Below are positions 1 to 8,534 of a stretch of 42,007 bases of DNA, piece after piece. The translations under genes and the position numbers were made by a program. Below the pieces are notes generated by a model. That model did not search any database, was not told where the DNA came from, and saw nothing but the letters and a program-made list of their open reading frames with translations. The stretch comes from an uncultured Lachnospiraceae bacterium. GTDB lineage: Bacteria; Bacillota; Clostridia; Lachnospirales; Lachnospiraceae. The DNA is taken from contig CANSPM010000035.1 of assembly GCA_947648875.1 (NCBI GenBank), forward strand, positions 1 through 42,007, given 5' to 3'. Position 1 is the first letter of the stretch, and every line of letters begins with the position of its first letter.

Positions 1-120
1 CGGGTCTTTGCCCTATTGGAATCAAGATTTTGAACTTGTTTCGCAATTACCTATTTAAAAAATCTCACTCTGTCTGCCAATATTCCATAATGCCTATCCG
101 CTGCGTCTGTGCAGGAGAAG

Positions 121-267
121 TCATGCAATAACTTCCAGATGCCCTTCATACGCAAAAACGGCATTCTCTATGGATGCCGAAAAAAATAACCTGGCTTTAC
201 GTCCTTTTGACTTCTCATTATCACAGGAGGGCCTCTCGTACAGCGGGGTAATCTTGTTTTTCGTCAT
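121..267 (-). pseudogene. Remnant of the N-terminus of a large serine recombinase
   Basis: A 48-codon reading frame starts with ATG at 267 behind a strong ribosome site (TAAGGAGG about 7 bases upstream) and stops at 121. Its first 18 residues, MTKNKITPLYERPSCDNE, resemble the start of Tn4451/Tn1549-type large serine recombinases, which typically open with a K-I-T-A-L-Y-x-R-L-S-R-D-D-E pattern. The catalytic-serine segment normally in this stretch (LSRDDE) reads PSCDNE, and the rest of the protein (KSKGRKARLFF onward) does not resemble a recombinase. It is therefore a broken gene end with an intact translation start, probably left by an excised or decayed integrative element. The family assignment rests on a short stretch recognised by eye. 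Confidence 0.5.
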
Positions 268-287
268 AGCGTCTTCCTCCTTACAAG

Positions 288-360
288 AAATATGCTCTAA
301 ATGAGTTCTTCACTAATCATGAGAAAATCCCATAATTAAGAAGTCATTTAGAGCATATTT
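288..360. repeat. 17-bp perfect inverted repeat upstream of the recombinase remnant
   Basis: The left arm at 288-304 (AAATATGCTCTAAATGA) and the right arm at 344-360 are exact reverse complements separated by 39 bases. It lies directly upstream of the recombinase remnant start on the minus strand and downstream of galE. It has no T-run, so it is not a typical terminator. It may be a leader hairpin or a binding site belonging to the lost mobile element. Confidence 0.75.
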
Positions 361-410
361 CACCATAAACAAGGAGATGCGACTCCATACTTCATTTTGT
401 TAAATTATCT

Positions 411-1427
411 TTACCCTTCGTACCCATTGGGGTTCTGGCTCTGCCATCTCCAGGAATCGGAGCACATTTCCCGGATGCCGTATTTGGCCTCCCATCCCAG
501 TTCTTCCCTGGCTTTAGCCGCGTCCGAATAGCAGGATGCGATATCCCCTGCCCGGCGCCCCTTAATCACATAGGGAATTTTGACTCCGCTGGCCTCCTCA
601 AAGTTCTTCACCACGTCCAGCACGCTGTAGCCGGTACCTGTTCCCAGATTGTAAATCTTCAGGCCTGCCTTCTCCTCTATCATCTGCAAGGCTTTCACAT
701 GGCCCAGTGCCAGATCCACCACATGAATATAATCCCTGACGCCTGTACCGTCCGGGGTATCATAATCGTCTCCGTATACACTGAGTTGGGGCAGCTTGCC
801 CACAGCCACCTGGGTGATATAGGGCATCAGGTTGTTGGGAATACCGTTGGGATTCTCACCGATGGTTCCGCTCTTATGGGCGCCAATGGGGTTGAAATAC
901 CGTAGCAGAATTACATTCCACTGGGGATCTGCTTTCTGTATATCCGACAAAATCTGCTCCAGCATGGACTTGGTCCAACCATAGGGATTTGTACACTGCC
1001 CTTTGGGACACTCTTCCGTTATGGGCACAAAGGCCGGATCGCCATACACCGTAGCGCTGGAGGAAAAGATGATATTCTTGACCCCGTGTCGGCGCATCAC
1101 GTCCACCAGCGTCAGTGTTCCGGAGATGTTGTTCTCATAATACTCCCATGGCTTCTGAACGGATTCGGCCACAGCCTTGAGCCCCGCAAAATGAATTACC
1201 GCGTCCGGCTTTTCCTCATCAAATATTTTATCAAGAGCTGCTCTGTCCAAAATATCCGCTTTGTAAAAAGGCACCGCTTTTCCCGTGAGTTTCTCCACTC
1301 TCTCGAGCACTTTCTCGCTGGAATTACTCAGATTGTCCAGCACCACTACCTCATAACCCGTATTTTGCAGTTCCACCACTGTATGGCTGCCGATATATCC
1401 CGCGCCGCCTGCCACCAATATTTTCAT
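411..1427 (-). CDS. galE: UDP-glucose 4-epimerase
   Basis: This 338-residue protein interconverts UDP-glucose and UDP-galactose in the cytoplasm, for galactose use and for making surface polysaccharide precursors. The N-terminal Rossmann motif GGAGYIGSH binds NAD. The catalytic SSSATVYG and YGWTK (Tyr-x3-Lys) motifs of the short-chain dehydrogenase/reductase epimerases are present, as is the family signature [10 protein letters not shown]. The length is normal. An ATG at 1427 gives [14 protein letters not shown] behind an AAAGGGG ribosome site; a longer frame to 1520 would add 31 non-homologous residues. It lies 151 bases downstream of the UDP-sugar pyrophosphorylase on the same strand, so both are probably one transcript for UDP-sugar supply. 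A weak hairpin (1456-1478, no T-run) lies between them. Confidence 0.95.
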   Translation of the reverse strand: MKILVAGGAGYIGSHTVVELQNTGYEVVVLDNLSNSSEKVLERVEKLTGKAVPFYKADILDRAALDKIFDEEKPDAVIHFAGLKAVAESVQKPWEYYENNISGTLTLVDVMRRHGVKNIIFSSSATVYGDPAFVPITEECPKGQCTNPYGWTKSMLEQILSDIQKADPQWNVILLRYFNPIGAHKSGTIGENPNGIPNNLMPYITQVAVGKLPQLSVYGDDYDTPDGTGVRDYIHVVDLALGHVKALQMIEEKAGLKIYNLGTGTGYSVLDVVKNFEEASGVKIPYVIKGRRAGDIASCYSDAAKAREELGWEAKYGIREMCSDSWRWQSQNPNGYEG

Positions 1428-1578
1428 TTTTACCCCTTTCCCGCATACCTGTGCAGGCAAGCCAACTACGGCTTTGCCTCCGGTATTGCACCAATCAGCA
1501 TTTGGAAGTTCTACATCCAAACTTCAAAATTACCTGCATCTCGCCCTGTAGTACTGCGTCAGACCGTACTTTACCTCT

Positions 1579-2805
1579 CTACAGTTCCACTCCGTTTACT
1601 TGAAGCAGCGCTCTGGCGCTCTCCACAGAGTCGATGCCTGTCTTGTTCTTGATGGGCGCGAACTCCCGGTTTCTCTCCACTTCATAGGGCAGACAGCTGT
1701 CCATCTGATGAATCATATCCAGTACCAGGTTCTCATATTTGTAACCGTTGGGTTCCTGGGGCTTTATCAGTTCACCGTTTTCATCCAGGCAGGGAATCTT
1801 CTTCTCCACAATGTGCAGAGGCAATTTGCCGTCCAACAGCTGCTCCAGAGCGGATACGCGGAACAGGTAATTCAGAATCACGCCAAAGTTGTAGGCCGGA
1901 TTGCCTTTTTCGTCTTTTGCATCCATCAACTCCTGCGTCAAATCATAGTATTCCACGATGGAAGGTCTGCCATCCTCCAGACAGATCACACCCACTTTTT
2001 CATCCGGAGCATTCTTGCGTACCACTTTGGCGCCCACATCACAATTTCTCTGAATGGTGGCACCCACAAAACAGGGGTCGGCAATCCGCTGTAACACATT
2101 GTCCACGGCAAACACATTCAGCCACTCGATCCCTTCCCTTTTCACCAGTTCCAGCAGACCCGCGTTTTTCATGGAGATAAACCAGCCGCCGTTACCATTG
2201 GGAGATGTGGCCAGCCTGCCCTTTTCTTCCAGATAAATTCTGCCCTCATAATCTGTTGCCGCCGCCATTTCCTGTTTGAAGAAATGCACAAATTCCGGGT
2301 TATATCCGAAAAATTGCTTCTCCTGCATAAACTGTATCGTTGTATCGTTGTTTTTCTCGCTGGTCATGACAAAGAGGTGGAACCAACTGCCGCTCTGTCT
2401 TACCACATCCATCATGTTGTTCACCAGGCACTCAAAAATATACAATTCTCTGTTGATACCCACATTGTACATACATTTGGGATTGTCGGAACCCAGACGG
2501 GTGCCCATTCCGCCCGCCAACAGCACCGCGCCCACTTTACCGTCATGGATGGCTCCAATGCCCGTGGATGTAAAACTCTTCTGATTGGCTTTGATCTCGT
2601 CCAGTTCCATGGCCGCCAGGGGAGTAATTTCTCCCTTCTTGGCAAGCTCTTCCCTGTGCTTGCAGGATGCCAGAATGCTCATATCCGTCTCCGCAATCTG
2701 TGTAAGCAGCGCCTCCTGCCCCGCCGGGTCCAGTTCCTCGTAATACTTCAGTACATGTTCCTGGCTATACTGAGCCAGCTTCTGTTTCGCCTCCGCCAAT
2801 GTCAT
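1579..2805 (-). CDS. UDPGP-family UTP--sugar-1-phosphate uridylyltransferase
   Basis: This 408-residue protein belongs to the eukaryotic-type UDPGP family, which transfers UMP from UTP to a sugar 1-phosphate (glucose-1-P or GlcNAc-1-P) to give a UDP-sugar. The nucleotide-binding motif LLAGGMGTRLGSDNPK lies near residues 95-110. Other recognisable segments are the substrate region SPNGNGGWF, the metal-binding NVFAVDNVL, and EYYDL. The sugar specificity cannot be read from sequence, but the adjacent galE favours glucose or a related sugar. The start at 2805 has a GGAAGG ribosome site eight bases upstream. A clear sigma-A promoter lies about 170 bases upstream. Confidence 0.85.
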   Translation of the reverse strand: MTLAEAKQKLAQYSQEHVLKYYEELDPAGQEALLTQIAETDMSILASCKHREELAKKGEITPLAAMELDEIKANQKSFTSTGIGAIHDGKVGAVLLAGGMGTRLGSDNPKCMYNVGINRELYIFECLVNNMMDVVRQSGSWFHLFVMTSEKNNDTTIQFMQEKQFFGYNPEFVHFFKQEMAAATDYEGRIYLEEKGRLATSPNGNGGWFISMKNAGLLELVKREGIEWLNVFAVDNVLQRIADPCFVGATIQRNCDVGAKVVRKNAPDEKVGVICLEDGRPSIVEYYDLTQELMDAKDEKGNPAYNFGVILNYLFRVSALEQLLDGKLPLHIVEKKIPCLDENGELIKPQEPNGYKYENLVLDMIHQMDSCLPYEVERNREFAPIKNKTGIDSVESARALLQVNGVEL

Positions 2806-2839
2806 GCTCTTTACCTTCCTTCTTTAAAATTTTTATGTA

Positions 2840-2872
2840 GTACGCAGAACCAGAGGAAAGTTCTTTGCGTAC
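2840..2872 (-). other. Leader hairpin upstream of the UDPGP gene
   Basis: Arms GTACGC/GCGTAC and AGAAC/GTTCT, separated by a two-base bulge, close a nine-base loop in the roughly 165-base leader of the UDPGP-galE transcript. It has no T-run. It does not match a riboswitch I know. Confidence 0.45.
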
Positions 2873-2969
2873 AATATACCATGCGCGGCATTTTACTCCG
2901 TGTGCCATGATTTCATACCCCCTGACGCAATCTCCTGTCAGAAAAGCCAAATGCAGTGCTTTTTCCCTT

Positions 2970-2997
2970 ATTATACCACCTTTTTCCATAGTAGCAA
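2970..2997 (-). promoter_or_regulatory. Sigma-A type promoter of the UDPGP-galE unit
   Basis: On the minus strand, -35 TTGCTA (2992-2997) and -10 TATAAT (2970-2975) are separated by 16 bases. Transcription would start near 2963, leaving a leader of about 160 bases. Confidence 0.65.
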
Positions 2998-3088
2998 CCA
3001 CTACTTGGCATTGAATCCACTTTCCCCATCATCCATCCGGAAATATACTCCCATTGGATATTCCGCATGATCTCGTCCACTTGCCGAC

Positions 3089-4012
3089 TTACAGAGACAA
3101 ACCGGCAAAAAAATCCACCTGATCCAGCCTCTCCTGACGATAGCGCAGAAAAGACGCGCGCAGCTGGGGCTGGTCCTCCCGCGTCTGATAGATCATGGCC
3201 TCTATGTTATCCCGGGTCACACAACCAAGTTCCAGAAAAAGTTTTACATACTCCGGCCTGATTTCTCCCTCTTCCAGCACCACCTGCCAGCTCTCCTCAC
3301 TCTCGCAGCCCTTGGTGTGCGCTTTCAAATATCCCTCCAGTTTCTTCCGAAGTCCGCCTCCGAGCCCTTCATCACAGAGCAGCCGCAGCATGGCAAGCCG
3401 CACTTTTTTCTGCCTTTTAGCCTGTAAAAAGGCTTCCAGATCCGTACTGCCGTAATCCTCCTCACCGCAGAGCACCTGTCTGGAATATCCCTCCTGATCC
3501 TCTGCGTCCAGAACTGCCTGTAGTCTGGCGTCCCATTTCCGCAGCCAGTCCGCATTGCCCACTGCGGAAGGTTCCAATAGATAATACGCCTCCATCTGTA
3601 TCAGCCCTGCCGCCAGCAGTCGGCCTGTCTCCGGCGGCCACGCCTCCCTCACCCGCTCCCGGGCTGCTTCGTCCTGGCGGATTCCCTCTACACAGTCCAG
3701 ATGTCCGCAGTCCAAAAACAGAGCTTTCCCTATATTGCCACATTCCACGGGCAGGGTAATGCGTTCCAGATTATTGCAATAGGCGAAGGCCCAGTCCCCA
3801 ATGCTGCGCAAAGTGAGCGGTAACCGTATCTCCCGGAGTTTTTTACTGCTGAGAAAAGCCTTTCTGTCAATGGCCGTCACCGGAAGGTCATCAATCCGTT
3901 CCGGAATCAGGGCCATCCAGCCCTGCCCTCTCCAACCGGTAATGCAGACCCCCTCCGGCCCCAACCTGTATTTCAGGCTATAACCGTCTGCGCTGTATTC
4001 ATATTCCGTCAT
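3089..4012 (-). CDS. BspA-type leucine-rich-repeat protein, third gene of the MoxR/VWA operon
   Basis: This protein of about 307 residues has no signal peptide and no membrane segment. Residues ~30-105 hold repeats of the LRR_5 (BspA/TpLRR) type, with patterns such as AIDRKAFLSSKKLREIRLP and SIGDWAFAYCNNLERITLP. The rest is charged and helical, with HEAT- or ankyrin-like spacing (EAFLQAKRQKKVRLAMLRLL) but no named domain I recognise. The ATG at 4012 (MTEYEYSADGYSL) has a GAGG-containing purine stretch upstream; a longer frame adds eight residues. It follows the MoxR ATPase by 87 bases and probably shares its transcript. A protein-interaction role beside the AAA+ ATPase is inference. Confidence 0.7.
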   Translation of the reverse strand: MTEYEYSADGYSLKYRLGPEGVCITGWRGQGWMALIPERIDDLPVTAIDRKAFLSSKKLREIRLPLTLRSIGDWAFAYCNNLERITLPVECGNIGKALFLDCGHLDCVEGIRQDEAARERVREAWPPETGRLLAAGLIQMEAYYLLEPSAVGNADWLRKWDARLQAVLDAEDQEGYSRQVLCGEEDYGSTDLEAFLQAKRQKKVRLAMLRLLCDEGLGGGLRKKLEGYLKAHTKGCESEESWQVVLEEGEIRPEYVKLFLELGCVTRDNIEAMIYQTREDQPQLRASFLRYRQERLDQVDFFAGLSL

Positions 4013-4099
4013 GCTTTCACATTTTCCTCTTCCCACGTACCCCAGGCCGATCCTGCGGTATCGCGTTCATACATATTTGGATGCGCGGCATCTCTTCCT

Positions 4100-5671
4100 T
4101 TATAGATTTAAATCCGCAATCTGCCCCTGTATCCGGCTCTGCCGCTCCGAGAGCATCAAATCCTGGCTGAAACGCTGATATTCCGGACTGCCGAAAGCGG
4201 CGATAAATCCCGCGCCGGCGCTGCTCACCGTCAGTTCCGTCACCAGGATCAACATCTCATTGCCCTCCCCGAAAGCCTCCTGGGCAAAAGCGAAGAGATG
4301 GCGCAGTTCTTCCTGTACCGCCTCCGTCTTCCTTTTCATTGCGGAAATCTCCGCCTCATAGAAATTTTTCACCGGCGCGAATGCCTTATCCCCATAGCAG
4401 TTTTCCCTGGACCATGCGTCTTCCGATCCTCCCCGGGATGATAGTTCACCACCGGCGTCCCCCATCACCACCGCTTTCCTTACCCGTTCCAGAAATCGAA
4501 GCACCCTCTTATGCTTTCTGCGCTCCTCCTTGGACAGGGCCCCTGCTCTATCCATGGCAAACATCTGACTGCGTTTCTTCTCCTCTATTTGTTCCAAATA
4601 AACTGCTATCTGTTCCGGCTGGGTGTCCCCGGAGACCATATTTCTCACAGAGAGCAGTACTGCCCGGGTGTCCGTAAGGTAAGCCGCCTGTTCCATAACT
4701 TCCTGCATATCCGCCAACATCCGGTCAAGCAACATCCCCACCAGGGACAACCGCTCGTCAAAGGCTGCCTCCTTGGCCCGGGCTATGGACTGCACGGTGG
4801 GCCTGCCCTCCAGAATCTCCTGTATCCGGTAATCCTTTTTGTATTTCTGGTACAGGTCATAGTACGCGGTAAACTCCCTTACAATCCGCTCATTGCGAAC
4901 ATACTGGCCCACCAGCGCCTCGTCCACCTGCAGGCACTCCTCTTCGTAGTGGTACAGAATTTCCGACAGATCCTCCCAGCCCCGGGCTGTCACATAGCTT
5001 CTCCCCCTGGCCGTGATTTCCATATGGTAGAAATACTCCTTTTTTAAATCCAAAAAATTCAGTACTGCGCTGTGCAGGTGACGCTCCAAAGCATATTCCT
5101 TCCAAGTGCGGTAATCCGCCTCCACCTCCATGACCTTGAGCCGGTCCATGGTCACCACATCAAATTCCCGCACGGACTTATTGTATTCCGGCGGATTGCC
5201 CGCTGTGACGATGACCCATCCCTCCGGCACCTGATGCCGCCCAAAGATTTTATACTGCAAAAATTGCAGCATGGCGGGAGCCAGCGTCTCGGACACACAA
5301 TTGATCTCATCCAGAAACAGGATTCCCTCCCGGATACCGCTCTTCTCCATAGTCTCATAGATGGCGGCGATAATCTCGCTCATGGTGTATTCAGAGATGT
5401 CTAACTCCCTGCCGTCATAGGTCCTATGGGCAATAAACGGCAATCCCAGCGCTGACTGGCGGGTATGATGCGTCATGGAATAGGACACCAGAGCAATCCC
5501 CATCTCCTGGGCCACCTGTTCCATGACCGCTGTCTTCCCGATCCCCGGCGCTCCCAGCAGAAAAATGGGCCGCTGGCGCACCACCGGGATGCAGTACTCC
5601 CCAAATTCATCTTTTTTCAGATAAATGTTTACGGAGTTCTTTATATACTCCTTCGCCTGTCTGATGTTCAT
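4100..5671 (-). CDS. MoxR-type AAA+ ATPase
   Basis: This protein of about 523 residues is a cytoplasmic AAA+ ATPase of the MoxR class, which typically remodels or activates a partner VWA protein. The Walker A motif GAPGIGKTA lies near residue 45, the Walker B motif ILFLDEINCV near residue 120, and sensor 1 is in VIVTAGNPPEYN. The C-terminal ~250 residues are helical and charged, with LSKEERRKHKRVLRFLERV and EIQRKTEAV-like coiled segments. It is longer than a minimal MoxR (~320), so the tail is an added domain. ATG at 5671 is preferred; a TTG three codons earlier sits too close to the ribosome site. It starts 18 bases after the stop of the VWA gene, the classic MoxR-VWA pairing. Confidence 0.88.
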   Translation of the reverse strand: MNIRQAKEYIKNSVNIYLKKDEFGEYCIPVVRQRPIFLLGAPGIGKTAVMEQVAQEMGIALVSYSMTHHTRQSALGLPFIAHRTYDGRELDISEYTMSEIIAAIYETMEKSGIREGILFLDEINCVSETLAPAMLQFLQYKIFGRHQVPEGWVIVTAGNPPEYNKSVREFDVVTMDRLKVMEVEADYRTWKEYALERHLHSAVLNFLDLKKEYFYHMEITARGRSYVTARGWEDLSEILYHYEEECLQVDEALVGQYVRNERIVREFTAYYDLYQKYKKDYRIQEILEGRPTVQSIARAKEAAFDERLSLVGMLLDRMLADMQEVMEQAAYLTDTRAVLLSVRNMVSGDTQPEQIAVYLEQIEEKKRSQMFAMDRAGALSKEERRKHKRVLRFLERVRKAVVMGDAGGELSSRGGSEDAWSRENCYGDKAFAPVKNFYEAEISAMKRKTEAVQEELRHLFAFAQEAFGEGNEMLILVTELTVSSAGAGFIAAFGSPEYQRFSQDLMLSERQSRIQGQIADLNL

Positions 5672-5689
5672 ATTCTCCAATTCCTCTTT

Positions 5690-7018
5690 TCACAGATCAC
5701 TCTCAATCACGACCTTCATACTCCAGGGGGGCACGCTCTGACGTGTCTCGTCCTCCTCCAGAAAGGCAAAAATCACATCGTAACCAGGCATCCGCTCCGG
5801 GTAAATCCCATAGCCATCGGTAAAATAGATCAGCCCCTTTAGATTCTCAAATTCCCCCTGCTCAAGCAGTCTGTCCACATAGTCAAACACCGGCCTGAAA
5901 TCCGTGGCTCCGAACCCCTGCAACTTACCATGGGCCAAAAAATTTTGAAAATCCTCATCGCAGGTTATTTTGGTATCGCTCTGCACCTCATTGTCGCACT
6001 GAACAATATGCACATTGATCCGGGTAAAAAAATTCTCCGAGCCCTTGAGCAGAGAATAAGTCTTATTCAGAAACGCTTTCACCACAGGCCCCCGGCAGGA
6101 GGCGGAAGTGTCCAGAGCAATGACAAACTCTCTTACTTTTTTGGCGTCCCGATATTCCAGCGGCTCGATCAGGGGCATATTGCCGTATTGCTCCAGTCCA
6201 TAGGTGTAATAAATATAGTCAAACTCTTCATCGTTGACCGTCAGATCCTCACCCATAACTGCAAACCGTCTCAATATAGCGCCGTAATCGTATCGGTCCC
6301 GGGTGGCCTCCGCCAGATTTTTCTCCAGTCCCTGGGTGTTCGCCTTACTTTGGGTGAAAGATTTCAGATCCGCCTTCACCCGTTCACTGATCTGTCTCCA
6401 CTGCTCCGCTGTCACCTGCATTTCCTCTTTCGGGTTCCAGAGCTCATGATTGTCCCGGCAGAACAGCCTGATCAGTTCCTGCCGCTCCCTGGGCGTGACG
6501 GGATTGTGCCTCATGTACTTATAGATCCGCTCTGCCGTCAGAACGCCCACATCCTCCCTCCAGACACGCAACTTGCCCTCCGCCTCCGCATCCGTGTCCA
6601 GTCTGGTCATGGGCAGGCCCATCTCCAGAATCACGCCCTCCACCGCCAGATCCACAGCCAGATCCCACAGTTCTCTCTCCACCTTGTCATAGGCAAAGCC
6701 ATGAGAAAAAACACAGTGCAGCAGCAGATGCAGCATGCTGCGAGCTATCAGTCCGGGATTCCTCCGGTAAAGTCTGAGCACATACTCCGGATCGTACCAC
6801 ACCGTGCTGCCGTCGGCGGCTATACAGCCGATGGCTCCTTTGTCCTGCCATGTAAGGCGCAGCAGCGCCACGTCCAGAAAGCGCAGGGATATGAGAATAT
6901 TGTCCCTGACCAGAGCCAGCACCTGTCGCGCCAGCTTTTGTATCTCCTGTTTTCTGTTATCCGGCTCCCGGGCCGCCTGCCGCTCTTCCAACTGTACCGC
7001 CTCCACATATGGATTCAT
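5690..7018 (-). CDS. VWA-like / DUF2201-type metallopeptidase-like protein
   Basis: This 442-residue cytoplasmic protein is the usual partner of MoxR-type ATPases. The N-terminal half matches the putative metallopeptidase region of DUF2201, with a histidine cluster at HLLLHCVFSH near residue 97. The C-terminal third is VWA-like: ALDTSAS is a DxSxS metal-ion-dependent adhesion motif, followed by IYFTDGYG and PGYDVIFAFLEED. The histidine cluster has Leu where an active HExxH zinc peptidase has Glu, so proteolytic activity is doubtful. The ATG at 7018 is used because no other start is available in frame; the nearest AGGAGG is about 21 bases upstream, unusually far. It is the first gene of a VWA-MoxR-LRR operon. 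Confidence 0.8.
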   Translation of the reverse strand: MNPYVEAVQLEERQAAREPDNRKQEIQKLARQVLALVRDNILISLRFLDVALLRLTWQDKGAIGCIAADGSTVWYDPEYVLRLYRRNPGLIARSMLHLLLHCVFSHGFAYDKVERELWDLAVDLAVEGVILEMGLPMTRLDTDAEAEGKLRVWREDVGVLTAERIYKYMRHNPVTPRERQELIRLFCRDNHELWNPKEEMQVTAEQWRQISERVKADLKSFTQSKANTQGLEKNLAEATRDRYDYGAILRRFAVMGEDLTVNDEEFDYIYYTYGLEQYGNMPLIEPLEYRDAKKVREFVIALDTSASCRGPVVKAFLNKTYSLLKGSENFFTRINVHIVQCDNEVQSDTKITCDEDFQNFLAHGKLQGFGATDFRPVFDYVDRLLEQGEFENLKGLIYFTDGYGIYPERMPGYDVIFAFLEEDETRQSVPPWSMKVVIESDL

Positions 7019-7115
7019 ATGGCCGCCGGGCGCTGTCCGCCTCCTTTAAAGAATCTTTCAGCCCCACCTGCCATCTGTCAGGTAAATCCGGGACGATCCT
7101 GCCCCTCTGCTTTAT

Positions 7116-7144
7116 AGTGTATCGGAAAAAGAGAAAAATATCAA
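7116..7144 (-). promoter_or_regulatory. Candidate promoter of the VWA-MoxR-LRR operon
   Basis: On the minus strand, TTGATA (7139-7144) and TACACT (7116-7121) are 17 bases apart, about 100 bases upstream of the VWA gene start. The -10 is only a 4/6 match; an overlapping TATAAA is the alternative -10 but has a poor -35. Confidence 0.4.
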
Positions 7145-7288
7145 CCCCGGATATAGTTGCCCGGCACATTGAACCGCCCCGCAGAAAGATTGACAGTCCC
7201 TCCTGTTTGGCGTCTGTCCGCCCTGCGCCAGAACATTAGGAGAAACAAAAGATCCCCCCCCCGCAAAGGGTTCTCTTACCACGAAAGG

Positions 7289-7325
7289 AAAAGAGCCGGA
7301 CATCATCAATATGTCCGGTTCTTTT
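7289..7325. terminator. Rho-independent terminator after the BlaI-like gene
   Basis: A 15-base stem (7289-7303 with 7311-7325, one G-T wobble) encloses a seven-base loop. On the minus strand it is followed by a T-rich stretch (CTTTTCCTTT). It lies about 58 bases past the stop of the BlaI-like gene. The rest of the 7019-7382 intergenic space holds the operon promoter and a run of nine C residues (7254-7262); nothing else is recognisable. Confidence 0.75.
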
Positions 7326-7382
7326 CATTCATGACACTGAAATCCCCGCAGAGCGCGACTTCCAGTGTTGTATGTATAGTTA

Positions 7383-7775
7383 TTATTTGCCCTTCTTTTT
7401 GAGGCCAGTCAGATACTTTATCATCTTGTCAAGCTCCGCCTCTTTCTCCGGGCCATCCTCTTCCAATTCCATCAAGCCAGCCAGTATGTCCATCTTGTCG
7501 ATAATGGAATGGAAACTCCTGATTTCACTCAAAAACTTCTCAGTCAATACCTCTCTGGACTTTGGAGTCGCTCCAAACGTTCTGCTCAGAACGTTGCCGC
7601 TGTGGGTCACCCCCTGCACTTCCACCAACTCCGCCGCCAACATCTTGCGCAGTACAGCCTGCACAGTGCTCTGTGTCAGTTCATTGCCAGCATTCACAAT
7701 CTCCGTGGAGGTCAACGCCCGGTCATTTTCGTGCAAAATCTTCAATACTTCGAGTTCTCTTGGGTTCAGTTTCAT
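7383..7775 (-). CDS. BlaI/MecI/CopY-family transcriptional repressor (orphan)
   Basis: This 130-residue protein has an N-terminal winged helix-turn-helix with the BlaI pattern: ELEVLKILHENDRALTSTEIV, then LTQSTVQAVLRKMLAAELVEV as recognition helix and wing. A helical C-terminal dimerisation region follows. BlaI-family proteins are usually released by a membrane M56 protease, but none is encoded next to it; the only M56 gene in the window is 29 kb away with its own BlaI. The start at 7775 has AAGGAGGTAAGGAG upstream. A palindrome sits inside its own promoter, so it probably autoregulates. Its regulon is unknown. Confidence 0.8.
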   Translation of the reverse strand: MKLNPRELEVLKILHENDRALTSTEIVNAGNELTQSTVQAVLRKMLAAELVEVQGVTHSGNVLSRTFGATPKSREVLTEKFLSEIRSFHSIIDKMDILAGLMELEEDGPEKEAELDKMIKYLTGLKKKGK

Positions 7776-7810
7776 GTCTCCTTACCTCCTTTCGTAACGT
7801 TTGCATATCA

Positions 7811-7839
7811 ATTATAATACATTATTTAGATTTTCGCAA
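7811..7839 (-). promoter_or_regulatory. Promoter with embedded palindrome of the BlaI-like gene
   Basis: On the minus strand, TTGCGA (7834-7839) and TATAAT (7811-7816) are 17 bases apart. A 12-base perfect palindrome (ATAATACATTAT, 7814-7825) overlaps the -10 and spacer, with the TACA/TGTA-type core seen in BlaI-family operators. Self-repression is inferred. Confidence 0.65.
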
Positions 7840-7910
7840 TAGTTTTTGTTTGGTATAATATGCTAAATTGAAATTTTTTTGAGACTCTATCGTGCAGATG
7901 ATTACCATCA

Positions 7911-8534
7911 CTACTTTCGCAGGACATAATTAAAGATTTCCAAGCGGACAAACCCCAACTGTTTTAGCCAGTCCCAAGACCTGCGAATATGTTCTTCCGT
8001 ATTATAAGACGGTATGCGGGGAATCCGAATCCGTACCCGCTCGGGGGATACGGCTGCCGCCAAAAGCCGCAGATTCTCTTTCAGCGGTGCCTGAGGATGC
8101 CCTGTATAGGACACATACACCTTTTCATCCAAGTCCTTGATGTCCACAATAAATTCATCCACGACCTCCAGTGCCTGTTCCAGGTTTTGGGCGGGCACAT
8201 GCAGGGATGTCTCCACCGCCAGATGCCAGTCCGGTCCGCAGACCTTTCTGAAGGCGGCAATAAAGGGCGCATGGAGAAGCGCCTCTCCGCCTCCAAAGGT
8301 CACTCCTCCCCCGGTAGCCAGGAAGTAAAGATTGTCAATCTTTACTTTTTCATATAGTTGCTGCGGTGTCAGACACGCACATCTCTCCAGAGTTGTGGGA
8401 TTCCAGGCATGTGGGTTAAGGCAATATCTACATTGAAGGGGACAGCCGTAGGCTCCCACCAGCGTAGTAACTCCCTGCCCGTCCGTGACCAGCCGATGAC
8501 GCTGTATGGAAAGCACCGGGAGCGTAACCGTCAT
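7911..8534 (-). CDS. Small radical SAM enzyme, activating-enzyme type
   Basis: This 207-residue protein binds a [4Fe-4S] cluster through C31-x3-C35-x2-C38 (CPLQCRYC) and S-adenosylmethionine through a GGE motif (VTFGGGEALL, residues ~78-87). It also carries the conserved DIKDLDEKVY segment of pyruvate-formate-lyase-activase-like proteins. It has no extra cluster domain and is near the minimal length of glycyl-radical activases. The ATG at 8534 has GGGGAGG seven bases upstream and overlaps the upstream stop as ATGA, so translation is coupled to the Cys4 protein. No glycyl-radical enzyme gene is nearby, so the target is unknown. The neighbouring Cys4 protein is the obvious candidate substrate or partner. 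Confidence 0.85.
   Translation of the reverse strand: MTVTLPVLSIQRHRLVTDGQGVTTLVGAYGCPLQCRYCLNPHAWNPTTLERCACLTPQQLYEKVKIDNLYFLATGGGVTFGGGEALLHAPFIAAFRKVCGPDWHLAVETSLHVPAQNLEQALEVVDEFIVDIKDLDEKVYVSYTGHPQAPLKENLRLLAAAVSPERVRIRIPRIPSYNTEEHIRRSWDWLKQLGFVRLEIFNYVLRK

Noticed and set aside
1086..1652. Long plus-strand frame opposite galE and similar frames opposite most minus-strand genes
   Set aside because: They lie antisense to genes with clear motifs, have no ribosome sites and no recognisable protein pattern; they are shadows of the real coding strands.
2765..3001. 78-codon minus-strand frame across the UDPGP leader
   Set aside because: It contains the promoter hexamers and overlaps the true gene start out of frame; no homologous pattern was seen.
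7254..7262. Run of nine C residues, considered as a phase-variation tract
   Set aside because: It is intergenic, beyond both gene ends, and not within a promoter I can define.
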